A DNA stretch of 54,328 nucleotides, taken from assembly GCA_009929775.1 (NCBI GenBank), contig RZZS01000007.1, forward strand, positions 1 to 54,328, in the 5' to 3' direction. The notes beneath the pieces were generated by a model. It worked only from the letters and a program-made list of their open reading frames with translations. It ran no database searches and was not told the origin of the DNA. Within the stretch, counting starts at the first letter, position 1. Each line of letters starts with the position of its first letter. Shown piece by piece: positions 42,798 to 52,000 of this stretch. The stretch comes from Alphaproteobacteria bacterium. GTDB taxonomy: Bacteria; Pseudomonadota; Alphaproteobacteria; Micavibrionales; Micavibrionaceae. Position numbers and translations under genes: made by a program.

Positions 42798-43216
42798 GGG
42801 TTTTGCTCGATACCTGCGTGATCTCCGAGATCAGGCGGCCGCAGGGCAGTGCCCGCGTCAAGGACGCCGTGGCCGCGCTTGTCCCTTCGGAGGTGTTCAT
42901 CTCCGCCATTACGTTCGGCAAGTTGACGAAAGGTATTGCCCTGCTGGAGGCGGGCGAGAAAAAATCGGCCCTGCAAAACTGGCTGTTGACGCTGGAGAAA
43001 CAATATGCGCGCTCAATCCTGCCCGTCGATCTGGAGACGGTACGGCTGTGGGGCGAGCTGACGGCGCAGGCGCAAAAAAGCGGCTGCACCGTCCCGGCCT
43101 GCGATGGCCTGATCGCCGCAACCGCCCGCCGCCACGGCCTTCATCTCATGACGCGCAATATCACGGATTTTGAAGCCACGGGCGCAATGCTTGTTGATCC
43201 GTGGCGTGATGATTGA
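42794..43216 (+). CDS. PIN-domain toxin (VapC/FitB-like ribonuclease)
   Basis: 140-residue PIN-domain RNase toxin. The metal-binding acidic residues are in place: Asp6 (VLLDTCVISEIRRP), Glu37 (PSEVFISAITFGKLTKG), Asp103 (CTVPACDGLIAATA) and the DF pair in LMTRNITDFEATG near the end. The FitB/StbB-type second motif and the C-terminal LVDPWR end match Phd-coupled PIN toxins such as FitB relatives. It overlaps the antitoxin stop by four bases. The target RNA is unknown. Confidence 0.9.
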   Translation: MRVLLDTCVISEIRRPQGSARVKDAVAALVPSEVFISAITFGKLTKGIALLEAGEKKSALQNWLLTLEKQYARSILPVDLETVRLWGELTAQAQKSGCTVPACDGLIAATARRHGLHLMTRNITDFEATGAMLVDPWRDD

Positions 43217-43229
43217 GGAGGATTTTCAT

Positions 43230-43397
43230 ATGCAAAGAGCTATCGTAGAAGGCGAAGCGGATATCATTGCCGGACGCACGAGAATCTATTCGCCTCGCAT
43301 TCTGGATGAATTGACGCAGGAAGTGTTGAGCGAGAATTCCGCAGACGGGGATGATTGCACCGGCAGCATGCAACATCGCCCTTTTACTTCAGATTAA
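43230..43397 (+). CDS. 55-residue protein, possible truncated antitoxin-like fragment
   Basis: The ATG at 43230 has an excellent ribosome site (GAGGAGG) and follows the toxin stop by 13 bases. The first 35 residues (MQRAIVEGEADIIAGRTRIY, then SPRILDELTQEVL) resemble the EGEADIxAGR segments of small antitoxins or Arc/RelB-type tails. The end (CTGSMQHRPFTSD) reads into the remnant of the insertion element, with which the gene converges and overlaps by 14 bases. It could be a gene cut by the insertion. The family is not firmly recognised. Confidence 0.42.
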   Translation: MQRAIVEGEADIIAGRTRIYSPRILDELTQEVLSENSADGDDCTGSMQHRPFTSD

Positions 43398-43725
43398 CAG
43401 GAAAACGGCGCATTAGGGGCCGCATTCCGTATCGAAACGCCAGACGGGGTACCGCTTTGCCTTCGAGGTTGCCGGAGATGCCGGAGCCGGGGAAGGCGAT
43501 GACGCCGATGGGCGAAACTTCCAGCATGGCGTCGTTGCGTTTGAAGGGCGCGGCGTTTTTGTGGCAAGTCCAGTCGGGCTTGAAGACGATCTGCGGGACT
43601 TTACGGTTATCGGCCCAGCATGCGGCGATGCGCTCGGCCCCTTTGGGCGAGCCGCCGTGGATCAGGACCATGTCGGCGTGACGGGCATGCGCCTTGTCGA
43701 GCGCGTCCCAGATGCGGTTATGGTT
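43384..43725 (-). pseudogene. DUF2493 (YspA-like SLOG) domain fused to a transposase remnant
   Basis: The last 115 residues of a 341-codon frame are not transposase but a DUF2493 nucleotide-binding-type domain. It reads RIWDALDKAHARHADMVLIHGG, SPKGAERIAACWADNRKVPQ, FKPDWTCHKNAAPFKRNDAML, and VIAFPGSGISGNLEGKA. DUF2493 proteins normally have their own N-terminus and belong to the SLOG group that binds nucleotide or nucleic-acid ligands. Here the N-terminus is missing and the frame continues from the transposase, probably after deletion of the insertion's right end. The C-terminal tail (RYGMRPLMRRFPVNLK) also looks altered. Confidence 0.6.
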
Positions 43726-44900
43726 ATTTGTCGGGTTTGGGGCCGGGCGGGTTTTGAAGGCCGTAACGCCCAGAACTCTGTCCTTGTAGCGCACCTCCAT
43801 CGAACCGTTCAGCCTGTGCAACAACGTGATTTTGGCTCCGCGCAGGGCTGTGCCGGGGCCGGAGGTTTTCACGCCGTACACGTTGGCGCGATACTGAAAC
43901 ATCAGGTTCTTTGAGAGTCGGCGTTCCTCGATCCGCGCCAGTGCGTCGTCAAGAGCGGCTTCGCCTTTGGTCCAGGGACGATGAGCATCTGCGGCATCGC
44001 GCGGTGTTCTGATCCACGGGCTTGCGTTCCAGATTTTGACAAACTCCGGCATGTAGGCGTTGGCGGCTTTGATTCCAGAAATTTTGCGCAGTCGCATCTC
44101 TTTCACCAGACGATCCTGCAGTATCTGATTGATGCGTTCGACACGGCCCTTGGCTTGCGGCGTATGGGCGCAGATGCTCTTGATGTCCAGCCGTTTCAGG
44201 ACGCGTCCAAACTCTGTCAGACCGTCTCCGCTTGTCGCTTCCTTCGCGTTGACGCGGAAACTACCGTGGCGGTCCGAATATAGATCAACCGGCGCGCCAT
44301 GCGCCAGAATATGACCGCGCAGCGCGTGAAGATAGGCCGCCGTCGTCTCGGAAGGGGCGAAGTGCAGCGCCGTCAGTCTGCCTGCCGTGTCGTCGACGAA
44401 TACGATCAACGTGCATCGCGGCCCCGTCCCTCGAACCAGTCGTGCGGGTTGCCGTCGATCTGGATCAACTCGCCGAACCGGGGGCGGCGCTCCCGGCTCT
44501 GGAGCACGCGCTTTGACCGCCGGGACTTCGGCTTATGCAGACCAAGCCTTACCTGCGTTTGTCTCACCGTCTCGCGCGAAACCTTAAGTCCATCCAGCGC
44601 CAACAGCTTCTCCGCCGCCAGTGTCGCGCCGAAATCCGGATATTTGTCCCGCAACAGACTTTCCATCCGGGTCCGGTCATCCGTGGCCAGACGATTGCTC
44701 GAGGGTTTCCCTCGCTGCCACGACACCAGACCGGCATCGCCTTCCTTGCGCTAGCGCCGCATCAGTCGTTTGAACTGCCGAGCCCCGATCCCAAGCTGTT
44801 CTGCCGCCTCCCGGCTCCGTAAAGACCCTTCTTCAACCTGCCGGATTGCAACCAGCCGCTCCCGCTCCTTCGCGCTCATTTCCAGTGTCCCTTCCCGCAT
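43726..44900 (-). pseudogene. ISNCY family transposase, broken by a stop and a frameshift
   Basis: Reading from the ATG at 44900 (GGGGGGAGG upstream), the HTH part MSAKERERLVAIRQVEEGSL continues to RQFKRLMRR. There TAG at 44753-44751 stands where relatives have Tyr; the same frame then goes on RKEGDAGLVSWQRGKPSSNR. A second lesion lies near 44410-44415: the frame for DWFEGRGRDAR must shift by one base to continue CTLIVFVDDTAGRL, consistent with one lost C. The integrase core follows, with the catalytic Asp and Glu regions (DDTAGRL, DRHGSFRV, AKGRVERINQILQDRLVKEM), then the beta-rich end up to about 43730. It is not functional as written. Confidence 0.8.
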
Positions 44901-45117
44901 CCATGCCTCCCCCCTAAAAAAGGACATTCTAACTTTGCAGAAGGGGACAGTCCTACTTTGCGCTAACAATACAGAAAAAGCACTTTTCAGGAAATATCTT
45001 AGGGTCTAAGATGGAATCGGGTGTTCGTTGTTTCAGGTTCTCCCTCTCCTCGTTATGGCTCTTTGTTCGACGTCCCGTATGTCAGAAGCTCTTCATCTCC
45101 GTCTGAAGGAACAAGTG

Positions 45118-47382
45118 ATGCGAAATATCGCTGGCGTTTTCAGGTCGAGTTCGTCGTTAGCGGCGGCCGGTCTGGCGTTGTGTGCTCTGGGCGTATGGCC
45201 CGGCGCTTTTGTTTCGCTCGCTTACGCCGAAGATTGCGTTCTTACGCTTCCCGGCGCCGACTGCACCCTTGACGAGAACACAACGGCTCCGCTGACGATC
45301 GACGCGGGCACGAATCTTTTTATCGGTGCCAGCGTAAGCATCGACCATGCGATCGATGGCGATGACAATGCAGGGGATGGTGATATTGAAACGAGCGTTG
45401 TCGCAGGAACGATTACGCAGAACGCCGAAATCGGCGCAAACATCGCTGTCGGATCTTTGACGATCGCGAATGATACGATTTGGAACAGTTCCGCCGCTAT
45501 CATCACAAATAACGATGGGAGCGATATTGATCTGGGAGCGGGAGACGGTGGAGAACGGCTCAATTTCCTTGATGGATCATCATATTCCGCGGAAATCGAT
45601 GGGCACGCCGGTGACATTGTCGATTTTGGTGCGGATGGTAACGGGGGCTCCTTTACCACCGGTGGGCAAATCGAGTCTGTCCGTGTCGTCCTTACGAGCG
45701 GGACGTTAGACGTCAATAACGTTCTTGGGGGGGGAGTTGGTTTGGCCGCGCTCGATATCCGCGATGGTGCCTCGCTTGTTATGGGTGCGAGAGTGACGGT
45801 TGACGGGGCTCTTGATCTCGATGGCAGCGTGAGAGTCGTCTCGGGGAACACTCTTTCGGCGGATTCGTATGTTTCCGATGCAGATGCGGGAGCTCTGACG
45901 TTGGAAGTCGGGCGGGCGGCAGGCGCGACCGTTCTGGGGAATCTTGTCATTGGGGGCGCTCCGCTGGATCTCGGAGCGGATATCGTCGAGGTTGTCATTA
46001 ATCCCGGCGCACAAGTTCTCGTCAACGAGACTGTCGCGAACATCATTGTCGGCAATGGAGGGGGTGTGACCGTAGGCCCCGGGACCTTCGTCGAAAACTC
46101 CTATCTTTACGATTTTAGCCTGCAGGCCAATGGCAATAATTTCGATCTCGTCGTCCAGCGTCAGGACCTCGAAAGCGTCGCCGCCAACAAGAATAATCTC
46201 TCGGTTGCAACGGTCGTCCTCGAGTCGCTTGCGGCTTCCGAAGCTCCGGGCGTCAACGAGGTCCAAGCCCTGCTCGGCAACGATGTTTCCCGGGAAGCTT
46301 TTAACGAGCGCCTTGAGTCATTACAGCCGACTCTGGACGGTGGATATATACAGGCGTCCATGGCCGTTGCGGATATCGTGGAAGACCTTGTTGAAAATCG
46401 GATGTATGTCGCTCGCAGGGATTGGGAGGTGTGGCCTGAAGAGGAATCGACGAAAACCGTGGTGTTGGTTTCTGGTAGGCGCGATCTTAAGACCGGACAG
46501 TCGGAAATCAGCAATGAAAGAAAGCGTCGCAAAAAAGGCAAAGGCGATGTCTGGGTCGCTGCGTTCACGCAATCAGGGGCGCAAGATGCGGAGGATACGG
46601 TCGATGGAGTCGATTTAGAGACTGCAGGCGTAACCGTTGGTGCGGATTCGGGGGGTATGCTCAATGATCTTTTCTTCGGAGGCGCGGTAACGGTAGGAGG
46701 TAGCAAGCTTCACTCGGATAATGCAAACAGCTCCAACACAAAGTCGGAGACAAGAGGCGTTACCCTGTATGGGGGTCGATATTTCGAAAATGGAGCGCTC
46801 TTGAGCGGGGCGATAACATATTTGCATAGCGACAACGAGATTGAGAGATACCGGGTCGGCGGGATCTCGGGCAATACTGCTTCGGCCACTTATACAAGCG
46901 AACAGATTTCTGTCAGATCTGGACTTTACAAAACCTTTGACGTAGCGGACCGGATGAAGCTAACGCCGGGCTTTTCAATGGATTTTGATACTATCGTTAC
47001 GGATGAATTTGTCGAAACTCCGGGCAGCCGGGGGGAACTGGCGTTGGGAGTGGATTACGATACGGTTCGCCGATTGTCAGCAGGCGTGCATGTCAATGCG
47101 GATTGGCTCTACAGGCTTGGCGAGGATGTTCGCATCCTTCCTACGGCCCGACTTTCGTACAAATACAGTGCAATGAATGATGCCATAGCCGCAAAGGCGA
47201 CACTCGCCGGACAAACTTTCGAAGTCGTCGGCATTGAGTCCGAGCCTCATGTCGTTGGCGCGGGCGGAGGGGCGACAATGGAGATCGCGGAAAAGTGGCT
47301 TGTTTCGGCTGACTACCAGATGCAGCTCAAAGGCGAATATTCCGATCATTCAGGGAAAGTAAACCTTGTTTACGAGTTCTGA
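45118..47382 (+). CDS. Autotransporter-type outer membrane protein (type V secretion)
   Basis: 754 residues from the ATG at 45118 (AAGGA 7 bases upstream); a TTG at 45028 would give an implausibly long leader. The signal peptide is MRNIAGVFRSSSSLAAAGLA, with cleavage near AYAE. The passenger (about 40-440) is a short beta-helix-like region rich in G, D, N, T and V with repeating strands such as NVLGGGVGLAALDIRDGASLVMG. A linker with NKNNLSVATVVLESL precedes it. The C-terminal beta-barrel (about 480-754) has TVGADSGGMLNDLFFGGAVTVG, VTLYGGRYFENGALLSGAI and alternating strands ending in KVNLVYEF, with the terminal Phe that OMPs need for BAM recognition. It begins the surface-protein block. Confidence 0.85.
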   Translation: MRNIAGVFRSSSSLAAAGLALCALGVWPGAFVSLAYAEDCVLTLPGADCTLDENTTAPLTIDAGTNLFIGASVSIDHAIDGDDNAGDGDIETSVVAGTITQNAEIGANIAVGSLTIANDTIWNSSAAIITNNDGSDIDLGAGDGGERLNFLDGSSYSAEIDGHAGDIVDFGADGNGGSFTTGGQIESVRVVLTSGTLDVNNVLGGGVGLAALDIRDGASLVMGARVTVDGALDLDGSVRVVSGNTLSADSYVSDADAGALTLEVGRAAGATVLGNLVIGGAPLDLGADIVEVVINPGAQVLVNETVANIIVGNGGGVTVGPGTFVENSYLYDFSLQANGNNFDLVVQRQDLESVAANKNNLSVATVVLESLAASEAPGVNEVQALLGNDVSREAFNERLESLQPTLDGGYIQASMAVADIVEDLVENRMYVARRDWEVWPEEESTKTVVLVSGRRDLKTGQSEISNERKRRKKGKGDVWVAAFTQSGAQDAEDTVDGVDLETAGVTVGADSGGMLNDLFFGGAVTVGGSKLHSDNANSSNTKSETRGVTLYGGRYFENGALLSGAITYLHSDNEIERYRVGGISGNTASATYTSEQISVRSGLYKTFDVADRMKLTPGFSMDFDTIVTDEFVETPGSRGELALGVDYDTVRRLSAGVHVNADWLYRLGEDVRILPTARLSYKYSAMNDAIAAKATLAGQTFEVVGIESEPHVVGAGGGATMEIAEKWLVSADYQMQLKGEYSDHSGKVNLVYEF

Positions 47383-48934
47383 TAGTCACCCGATCAAAAC
47401 GGGACGAAAAAGGGCGGTGCTTTCGGCATTGTTCGCCTTTTTATCCGTTTTTCCCGCTTCCGTCACTGCGCAGAGTTTCTCGACGGTCGACTGGTCTGTT
47501 TCAAAAGTGGAAGACGCGACACTAGGACGACAGGAATGCCGAATTAGGTGGCTATTCGATGACAATCTTCAGCTTTTGTTTCTTTTAAGGAAGGGAAAAA
47601 CTTACTTCGAACTGCAGACCGCAACGATAGAAAAATATCCGGAGATCCGGGAGGCTTCGTACGAGGCATGGCTGAATTTGGTCGATGGAAGGTCTATAAG
47701 GCTTCAGGCGCAGGGGGTTCCTCCTGATTCTTTAATTATGCTCATGGAAGCTTCGAACATCGATGCCCTAAGTCTCCAAACATCAGAAAACATTCTTTTG
47801 AATTGGTCTGGCGCCCCTTTCACCTTGCCTCTCGCCAACGCCCGGGAGAATTTCCGTGTTTTCCGGGAATGTCTCACCTCGATCTACGGATATGACCCGA
47901 TCTACGAGGAAGCGCCGCCCGCTGATGCGCCTATGGACGCACCTTCCGCGGAAGGCACCAATCAGCCCGGCCTCGATGATGAAAATGTCTTGCTGACGCA
48001 GGATGCTACGGTTCCGCGTACATCGCTCTGGGATGCGATTCATCGCACCCAGGACAGCGATAATCAAACTCTGCAGATTGGAAACGCAGATGGCGGCGAG
48101 CTGCTTACTGTTTCCGGAATGGAAAGAAGATCCTTCGAAGAGGATATCGATTCCGGGCAATCAGCACCTGATGCGACGCAGCCGCTTCCTTCGCCCCTGC
48201 CTCCTCCTGTAGACGGCAGGTTTACTCCCCGGGCTGTTGAGCCTGCTGCGGGGGAGATGGACGAGAGCGACACTCCGCGCGTAGAAGGGAAGGCTTCGAG
48301 CCAGGTGGACGCGATCCTTAATGAGGCCACCTATCTGGGGGAGGAAGAAAGAGACGCGGGAAAAGAAACATGTCTTTCTCCCGATGTTCAGACTTTTAAT
48401 GAGCAAAACAATCCGCTCGTCCGGAATCTGACGAGAAAACTGCAAATGCTTGAGCATGAAAAAGAAGAGCTGCGGAAAAAACTCCTGACTCTTGAGGACG
48501 GGGGGATGGTTGCTGACCTCGTCGCCTGCGAGCCATCCTTTCCCGGGCAAAATACTGAAGAACTGAATGAAAATATTATCGCGCAGTTCGAAACTCTGGT
48601 GAAGCAGCTCCGCATGGAAAATGAGCTTTTGAGGGAGAGTCTGCTTGAAGCGGATAACGTTGAACGGAGCGTTGCTGCAATGGAGAACGAGATTCAGGAA
48701 CTGCGGCAGCAGGCGAGCGAGTTGTCCAGAAGGAGTAGTGAGGTCCGGGAAGAATTGGAGGCATGTCAAAACAACCTCGTTAGCCACCCGGTTCTGGATG
48801 TTGATGTCCGGGACCGCGAGAACAAAGCAGTTTCGCCGGAAAGAGATGGAAATGCCGTATCGGATACCGATTATCCAGATGAAGTTACAAATGAAGGCTC
48901 TGTAGAAGGGGAAAAGTCGCATGAGGGAGGCTGA
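47366..48934 (+). CDS. Exported coiled-coil protein, unknown function
   Basis: 522 residues. The start is TTG at 47366, overlapping the autotransporter gene by 17 bases; no ATG occurs before the signal peptide (RKRAVLSALFAFLSVFPASVTAQ, cut near residue 36). Residues 36-175 form a small folded domain of alternating strands (WSVSKVEDATLGRQECRIRW, LQLLFLLRKGKTYFELQTA) with two cysteines. Residues 185-330 are acidic, Pro-rich and likely disordered. Residues 355-475 form strong heptad coiled coils (LTRKLQMLEHEKEELRKKLL, LVKQLRMENELLRESLLEAD, NEIQELRQQASELSRRSSEV). The family is not recognised. Translational overlap suggests work with the autotransporter or the RTX protein. Confidence 0.72.
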   Translation: MFTSSDSHPIKTGRKRAVLSALFAFLSVFPASVTAQSFSTVDWSVSKVEDATLGRQECRIRWLFDDNLQLLFLLRKGKTYFELQTATIEKYPEIREASYEAWLNLVDGRSIRLQAQGVPPDSLIMLMEASNIDALSLQTSENILLNWSGAPFTLPLANARENFRVFRECLTSIYGYDPIYEEAPPADAPMDAPSAEGTNQPGLDDENVLLTQDATVPRTSLWDAIHRTQDSDNQTLQIGNADGGELLTVSGMERRSFEEDIDSGQSAPDATQPLPSPLPPPVDGRFTPRAVEPAAGEMDESDTPRVEGKASSQVDAILNEATYLGEEERDAGKETCLSPDVQTFNEQNNPLVRNLTRKLQMLEHEKEELRKKLLTLEDGGMVADLVACEPSFPGQNTEELNENIIAQFETLVKQLRMENELLRESLLEADNVERSVAAMENEIQELRQQASELSRRSSEVREELEACQNNLVSHPVLDVDVRDRENKAVSPERDGNAVSDTDYPDEVTNEGSVEGEKSHEGG

Positions 48935-49072
48935 AGCGGACGGGTTTCTCAGGGAAGAACTCTCAAAGAGAATAATATGTTATTAAGTAATTCAGGTTAT
49001 CTTAAACGATGGGGGCTTGGCTTCTGACGTTGGGAATTGGTTTTTTGATTTTGAAAAGGGCGCAGGGTTAAA

Positions 49073-52000
49073 GTGGCTGAAACTGAACAGGGACAAGGTA
49101 CTTTCGCGCAGCGGGAAGTAACCGTTGAAATGCCCCCTCCGGGTGAGGCTATTTCAATCGGAACCCAGAGGGGTATGAAGATCAATCTCGAAGGGATTGA
49201 CCTGGAAAATGTCAAAGTAGATATTCTCGGTTCCGACGTTATCATATCGGACCCGTCCACCGGCGCTCAAATCATCCTGGTCAGCATGGCACTCTTCATG
49301 TTCGACGAGGATGGTGCTCCTCTTCTTTTTATGGGCGGTCGGGAAATCATGGCCCACCAGCTTCTGGCTGGCGTCGGGGAGGTCGGCAATCTGAGCGTCA
49401 AGGACTATATCGAAATTTCAAGTCTTTTGCCTCAGCGGATAGATCAGTCACAAGCTGAACAGAAGAACCAGGAAAAGCAGCAGGAATCTGACTCCGAGCA
49501 GCAAAGTTCTGACCAACAAAGCGAGCAGAGCAGCACTGCTGAAATGATGATGATTTCGATGTCGGTTGCCAACGCGCAGTTCAAAACCGAGGCGCCTGAT
49601 ATCAAGAGGGCTGAAAAAGTTGAGGATTTCACCAGCAATGCTCCAGCAACAGCTATTGACGAAAAGGGAACTTTTGAATGGTCGGCAACAGAAGATTCAT
49701 CGAGTTCTGCAACGAGTACATCCGAAGGAGTCGGTCTCGAGATAGAGGACAAGGAAGCCGATCCTGAACCTGCGGAAGTCATTCTTTTCGAAGCACGTCT
49801 TTTGCAGGTGGCGTCTCAAAGTGCAACTGAAGATGTCGGCGGGGGGGTGTTCAAGCGAGTGTTCGACGGTGGCGGCGGCTCGGAGGCGTCCTTCTTCAAT
49901 CCTGATAATGAAGTCCAATATTCGACGGAAGTAATTAACCTTACCGACGACTCCTCGGATCTGGTGGTGTATGCCGACAACCCGGATTACTTTGACGCAG
50001 ACACAATGTCGCGCGTCATCGAACTGGCAACGTATCTCCCTGATGGCTTCAAGGTTACTCGTGTGGTTTTCTCCGATTTGCCCTCAGGATTCGTAATCCT
50101 CAATGCTGAGAACGGATCGGACGGCTATTCCATCGATAGCCCGCAGCAGGTTGAAGCTGGAAACTATCAGTTTATTGTGCAGTACGATGTGCCGAACACA
50201 CGTGACTTCGAAATCGGGATAAAGATCGAGGCAGAATTTGATCCCGTTCTTTACGAAACGCTGAATCCCGATGCGCCTCTTATAATTCCAACTGAGACAG
50301 TGGTTGAATTAAAAGGGCAACAGAAGGTTGAGGTCAAGGACGTTTTCGGTTCGAACGACCTAAATTATGAAGACTCGGACGGGAACACGGTCTGGGTTTT
50401 GGCGAATGGTCCCAACAATAACAGAATATTTACTAGCAGCGGCGACGATATTGTATACGGAGCGAACGCCAACGATGTCATAAATGCGGCTGAGGGAGAT
50501 GATATTCTCTTTGGGTATGCGGGCGATGATACCCTGATCGGTGGAGATGGGAACGACTGGTTTTCGCCGGGACCGGGTGACGACCTGATACAGGGCGACG
50601 CAGGTGTCGACACGGTCGATTTCGGGTCTGAAAATCCTAGGGTTGAGCTGAATCTCGGGCTGATCATTGGGGGCTACGCTATCGCCGTCATCGATGAATT
50701 CGGTCCGAATTATCAGGAGGACCGGATCAGGGACGTCGAAAATATATCAACCGGGAATGCCGCAGATATTCTTACTGGCGACGCCGCCGCCAACATTCTT
50801 GAAACGCGCGGAGGCAACGATCTGATTTACGCCAGCGGAGGAGCGGACATCCTCGACGGCGGAAGCGGCACTGACACGCTTGATTTCTCGACTTTGAGCT
50901 TGGTTGTCAACTTCATTTCTATCACTCTCAATACGTCGAACAACGCGACGGTCACGGTCGATGGCGGCACAAATCAGACTGTTCGCAATATAGAAAATGT
51001 CACGGGAACGCGTGGAAACGACACGATTGTTGGCGACTCGCTGAACAATACGCTTCGAGGCGCTGACGGAGACGATGTTCTGGCCGGACGCGGCGGCGCG
51101 GATGTGCTGGATGGCGGCGACGGCAGCGACACCGCCAGTTATATGCTGGCGGCCCTGAATGGCGTTGTCGTCGATCTGCAGGCAGGTGGGGCGTCAAACG
51201 ACGGGGACGATGGAACAGACTCCTTCATCAGCATCGAAAACGTCTTTGGTTCGGCTTATGATGACGTGATCGACGGGGATGGAGCGGCAAATATTCTTTT
51301 CGGTTTTGGCGGCGACGACGTGATTTATGGCGCTGGTGGAGACGATGTGTTTCTGGCGAGCGACGGTGCCGACGAGCTTGATGGCGGCACCGGTGTCGAT
51401 ACGGTCGATTATTCCTCTCTCGCCGGGGTGCAGTTTATCAATGTTACGTTGGCCGGAGCCGCAGATGCTTTGGTCACAGTCGATGGCGGAACTGATGACA
51501 TCGTCAGAAATATAGAAAATGTTATCGGATCGGCTGGAGGCGACCACATATACGGAGATGACTTTGACAATATTCTGTCAGGTTTCGACGGGGCCGATTT
51601 AATCGGCGGCGGTGGCGGCGACGATGTTCTGGATGGTGGTCAGGGTGAAGATACGGCTGATTACAGTGCCGCGCATTGGGGCGTGCACGTTGATCTTGCG
51701 AATGGAGAAGCCAGCGACGATGGACAGGGCGGTCGGGACACGTTGCTGAACTTCGAAAACGTGACAGGGTCCGCGTTCAGCGATGTTCTCCGCGGGGATG
51801 GTCAGGTTAACCGATTGACCGGTGGGGTGGGCGCCGATTACTTGTATGGGGCAGACGGAGACGACACGCTTGATGGCGGAGCTGGCAACGACACGGCGGA
51901 CTATCTATCGGCGACCGATCGAATCGTGGTCGACATGTCCCTGAACCGGGCCCTCGATGACGGGGACGGCGGAGTTGACACGTTCGTCAGTATTGAGAAC

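Larger units (their letters stand above)
43384..44961 (-). mobile_element. Decayed ISNCY-type insertion sequence
   Basis: Left end kept: two direct repeats of the type GGACA-x-x-CTAACTTTGC / GGACAGTCCTACTTTGC at 44922-44938 and 44945-44961, which look like transposase binding sites. The transposase is broken (see its entry), and the right end cannot be found because the frame passes into a DUF2493 domain. No target duplication is visible. The element separates the toxin-antitoxin pair from the autotransporter gene. Confidence 0.68.

Noticed and set aside
45222..46706. Long minus-strand frames opposite the autotransporter gene.
   Set aside because: They are Ser/Thr/Pro/Arg-rich, lack ribosome sites and motifs, and arise from the codon bias of the plus-strand gene.
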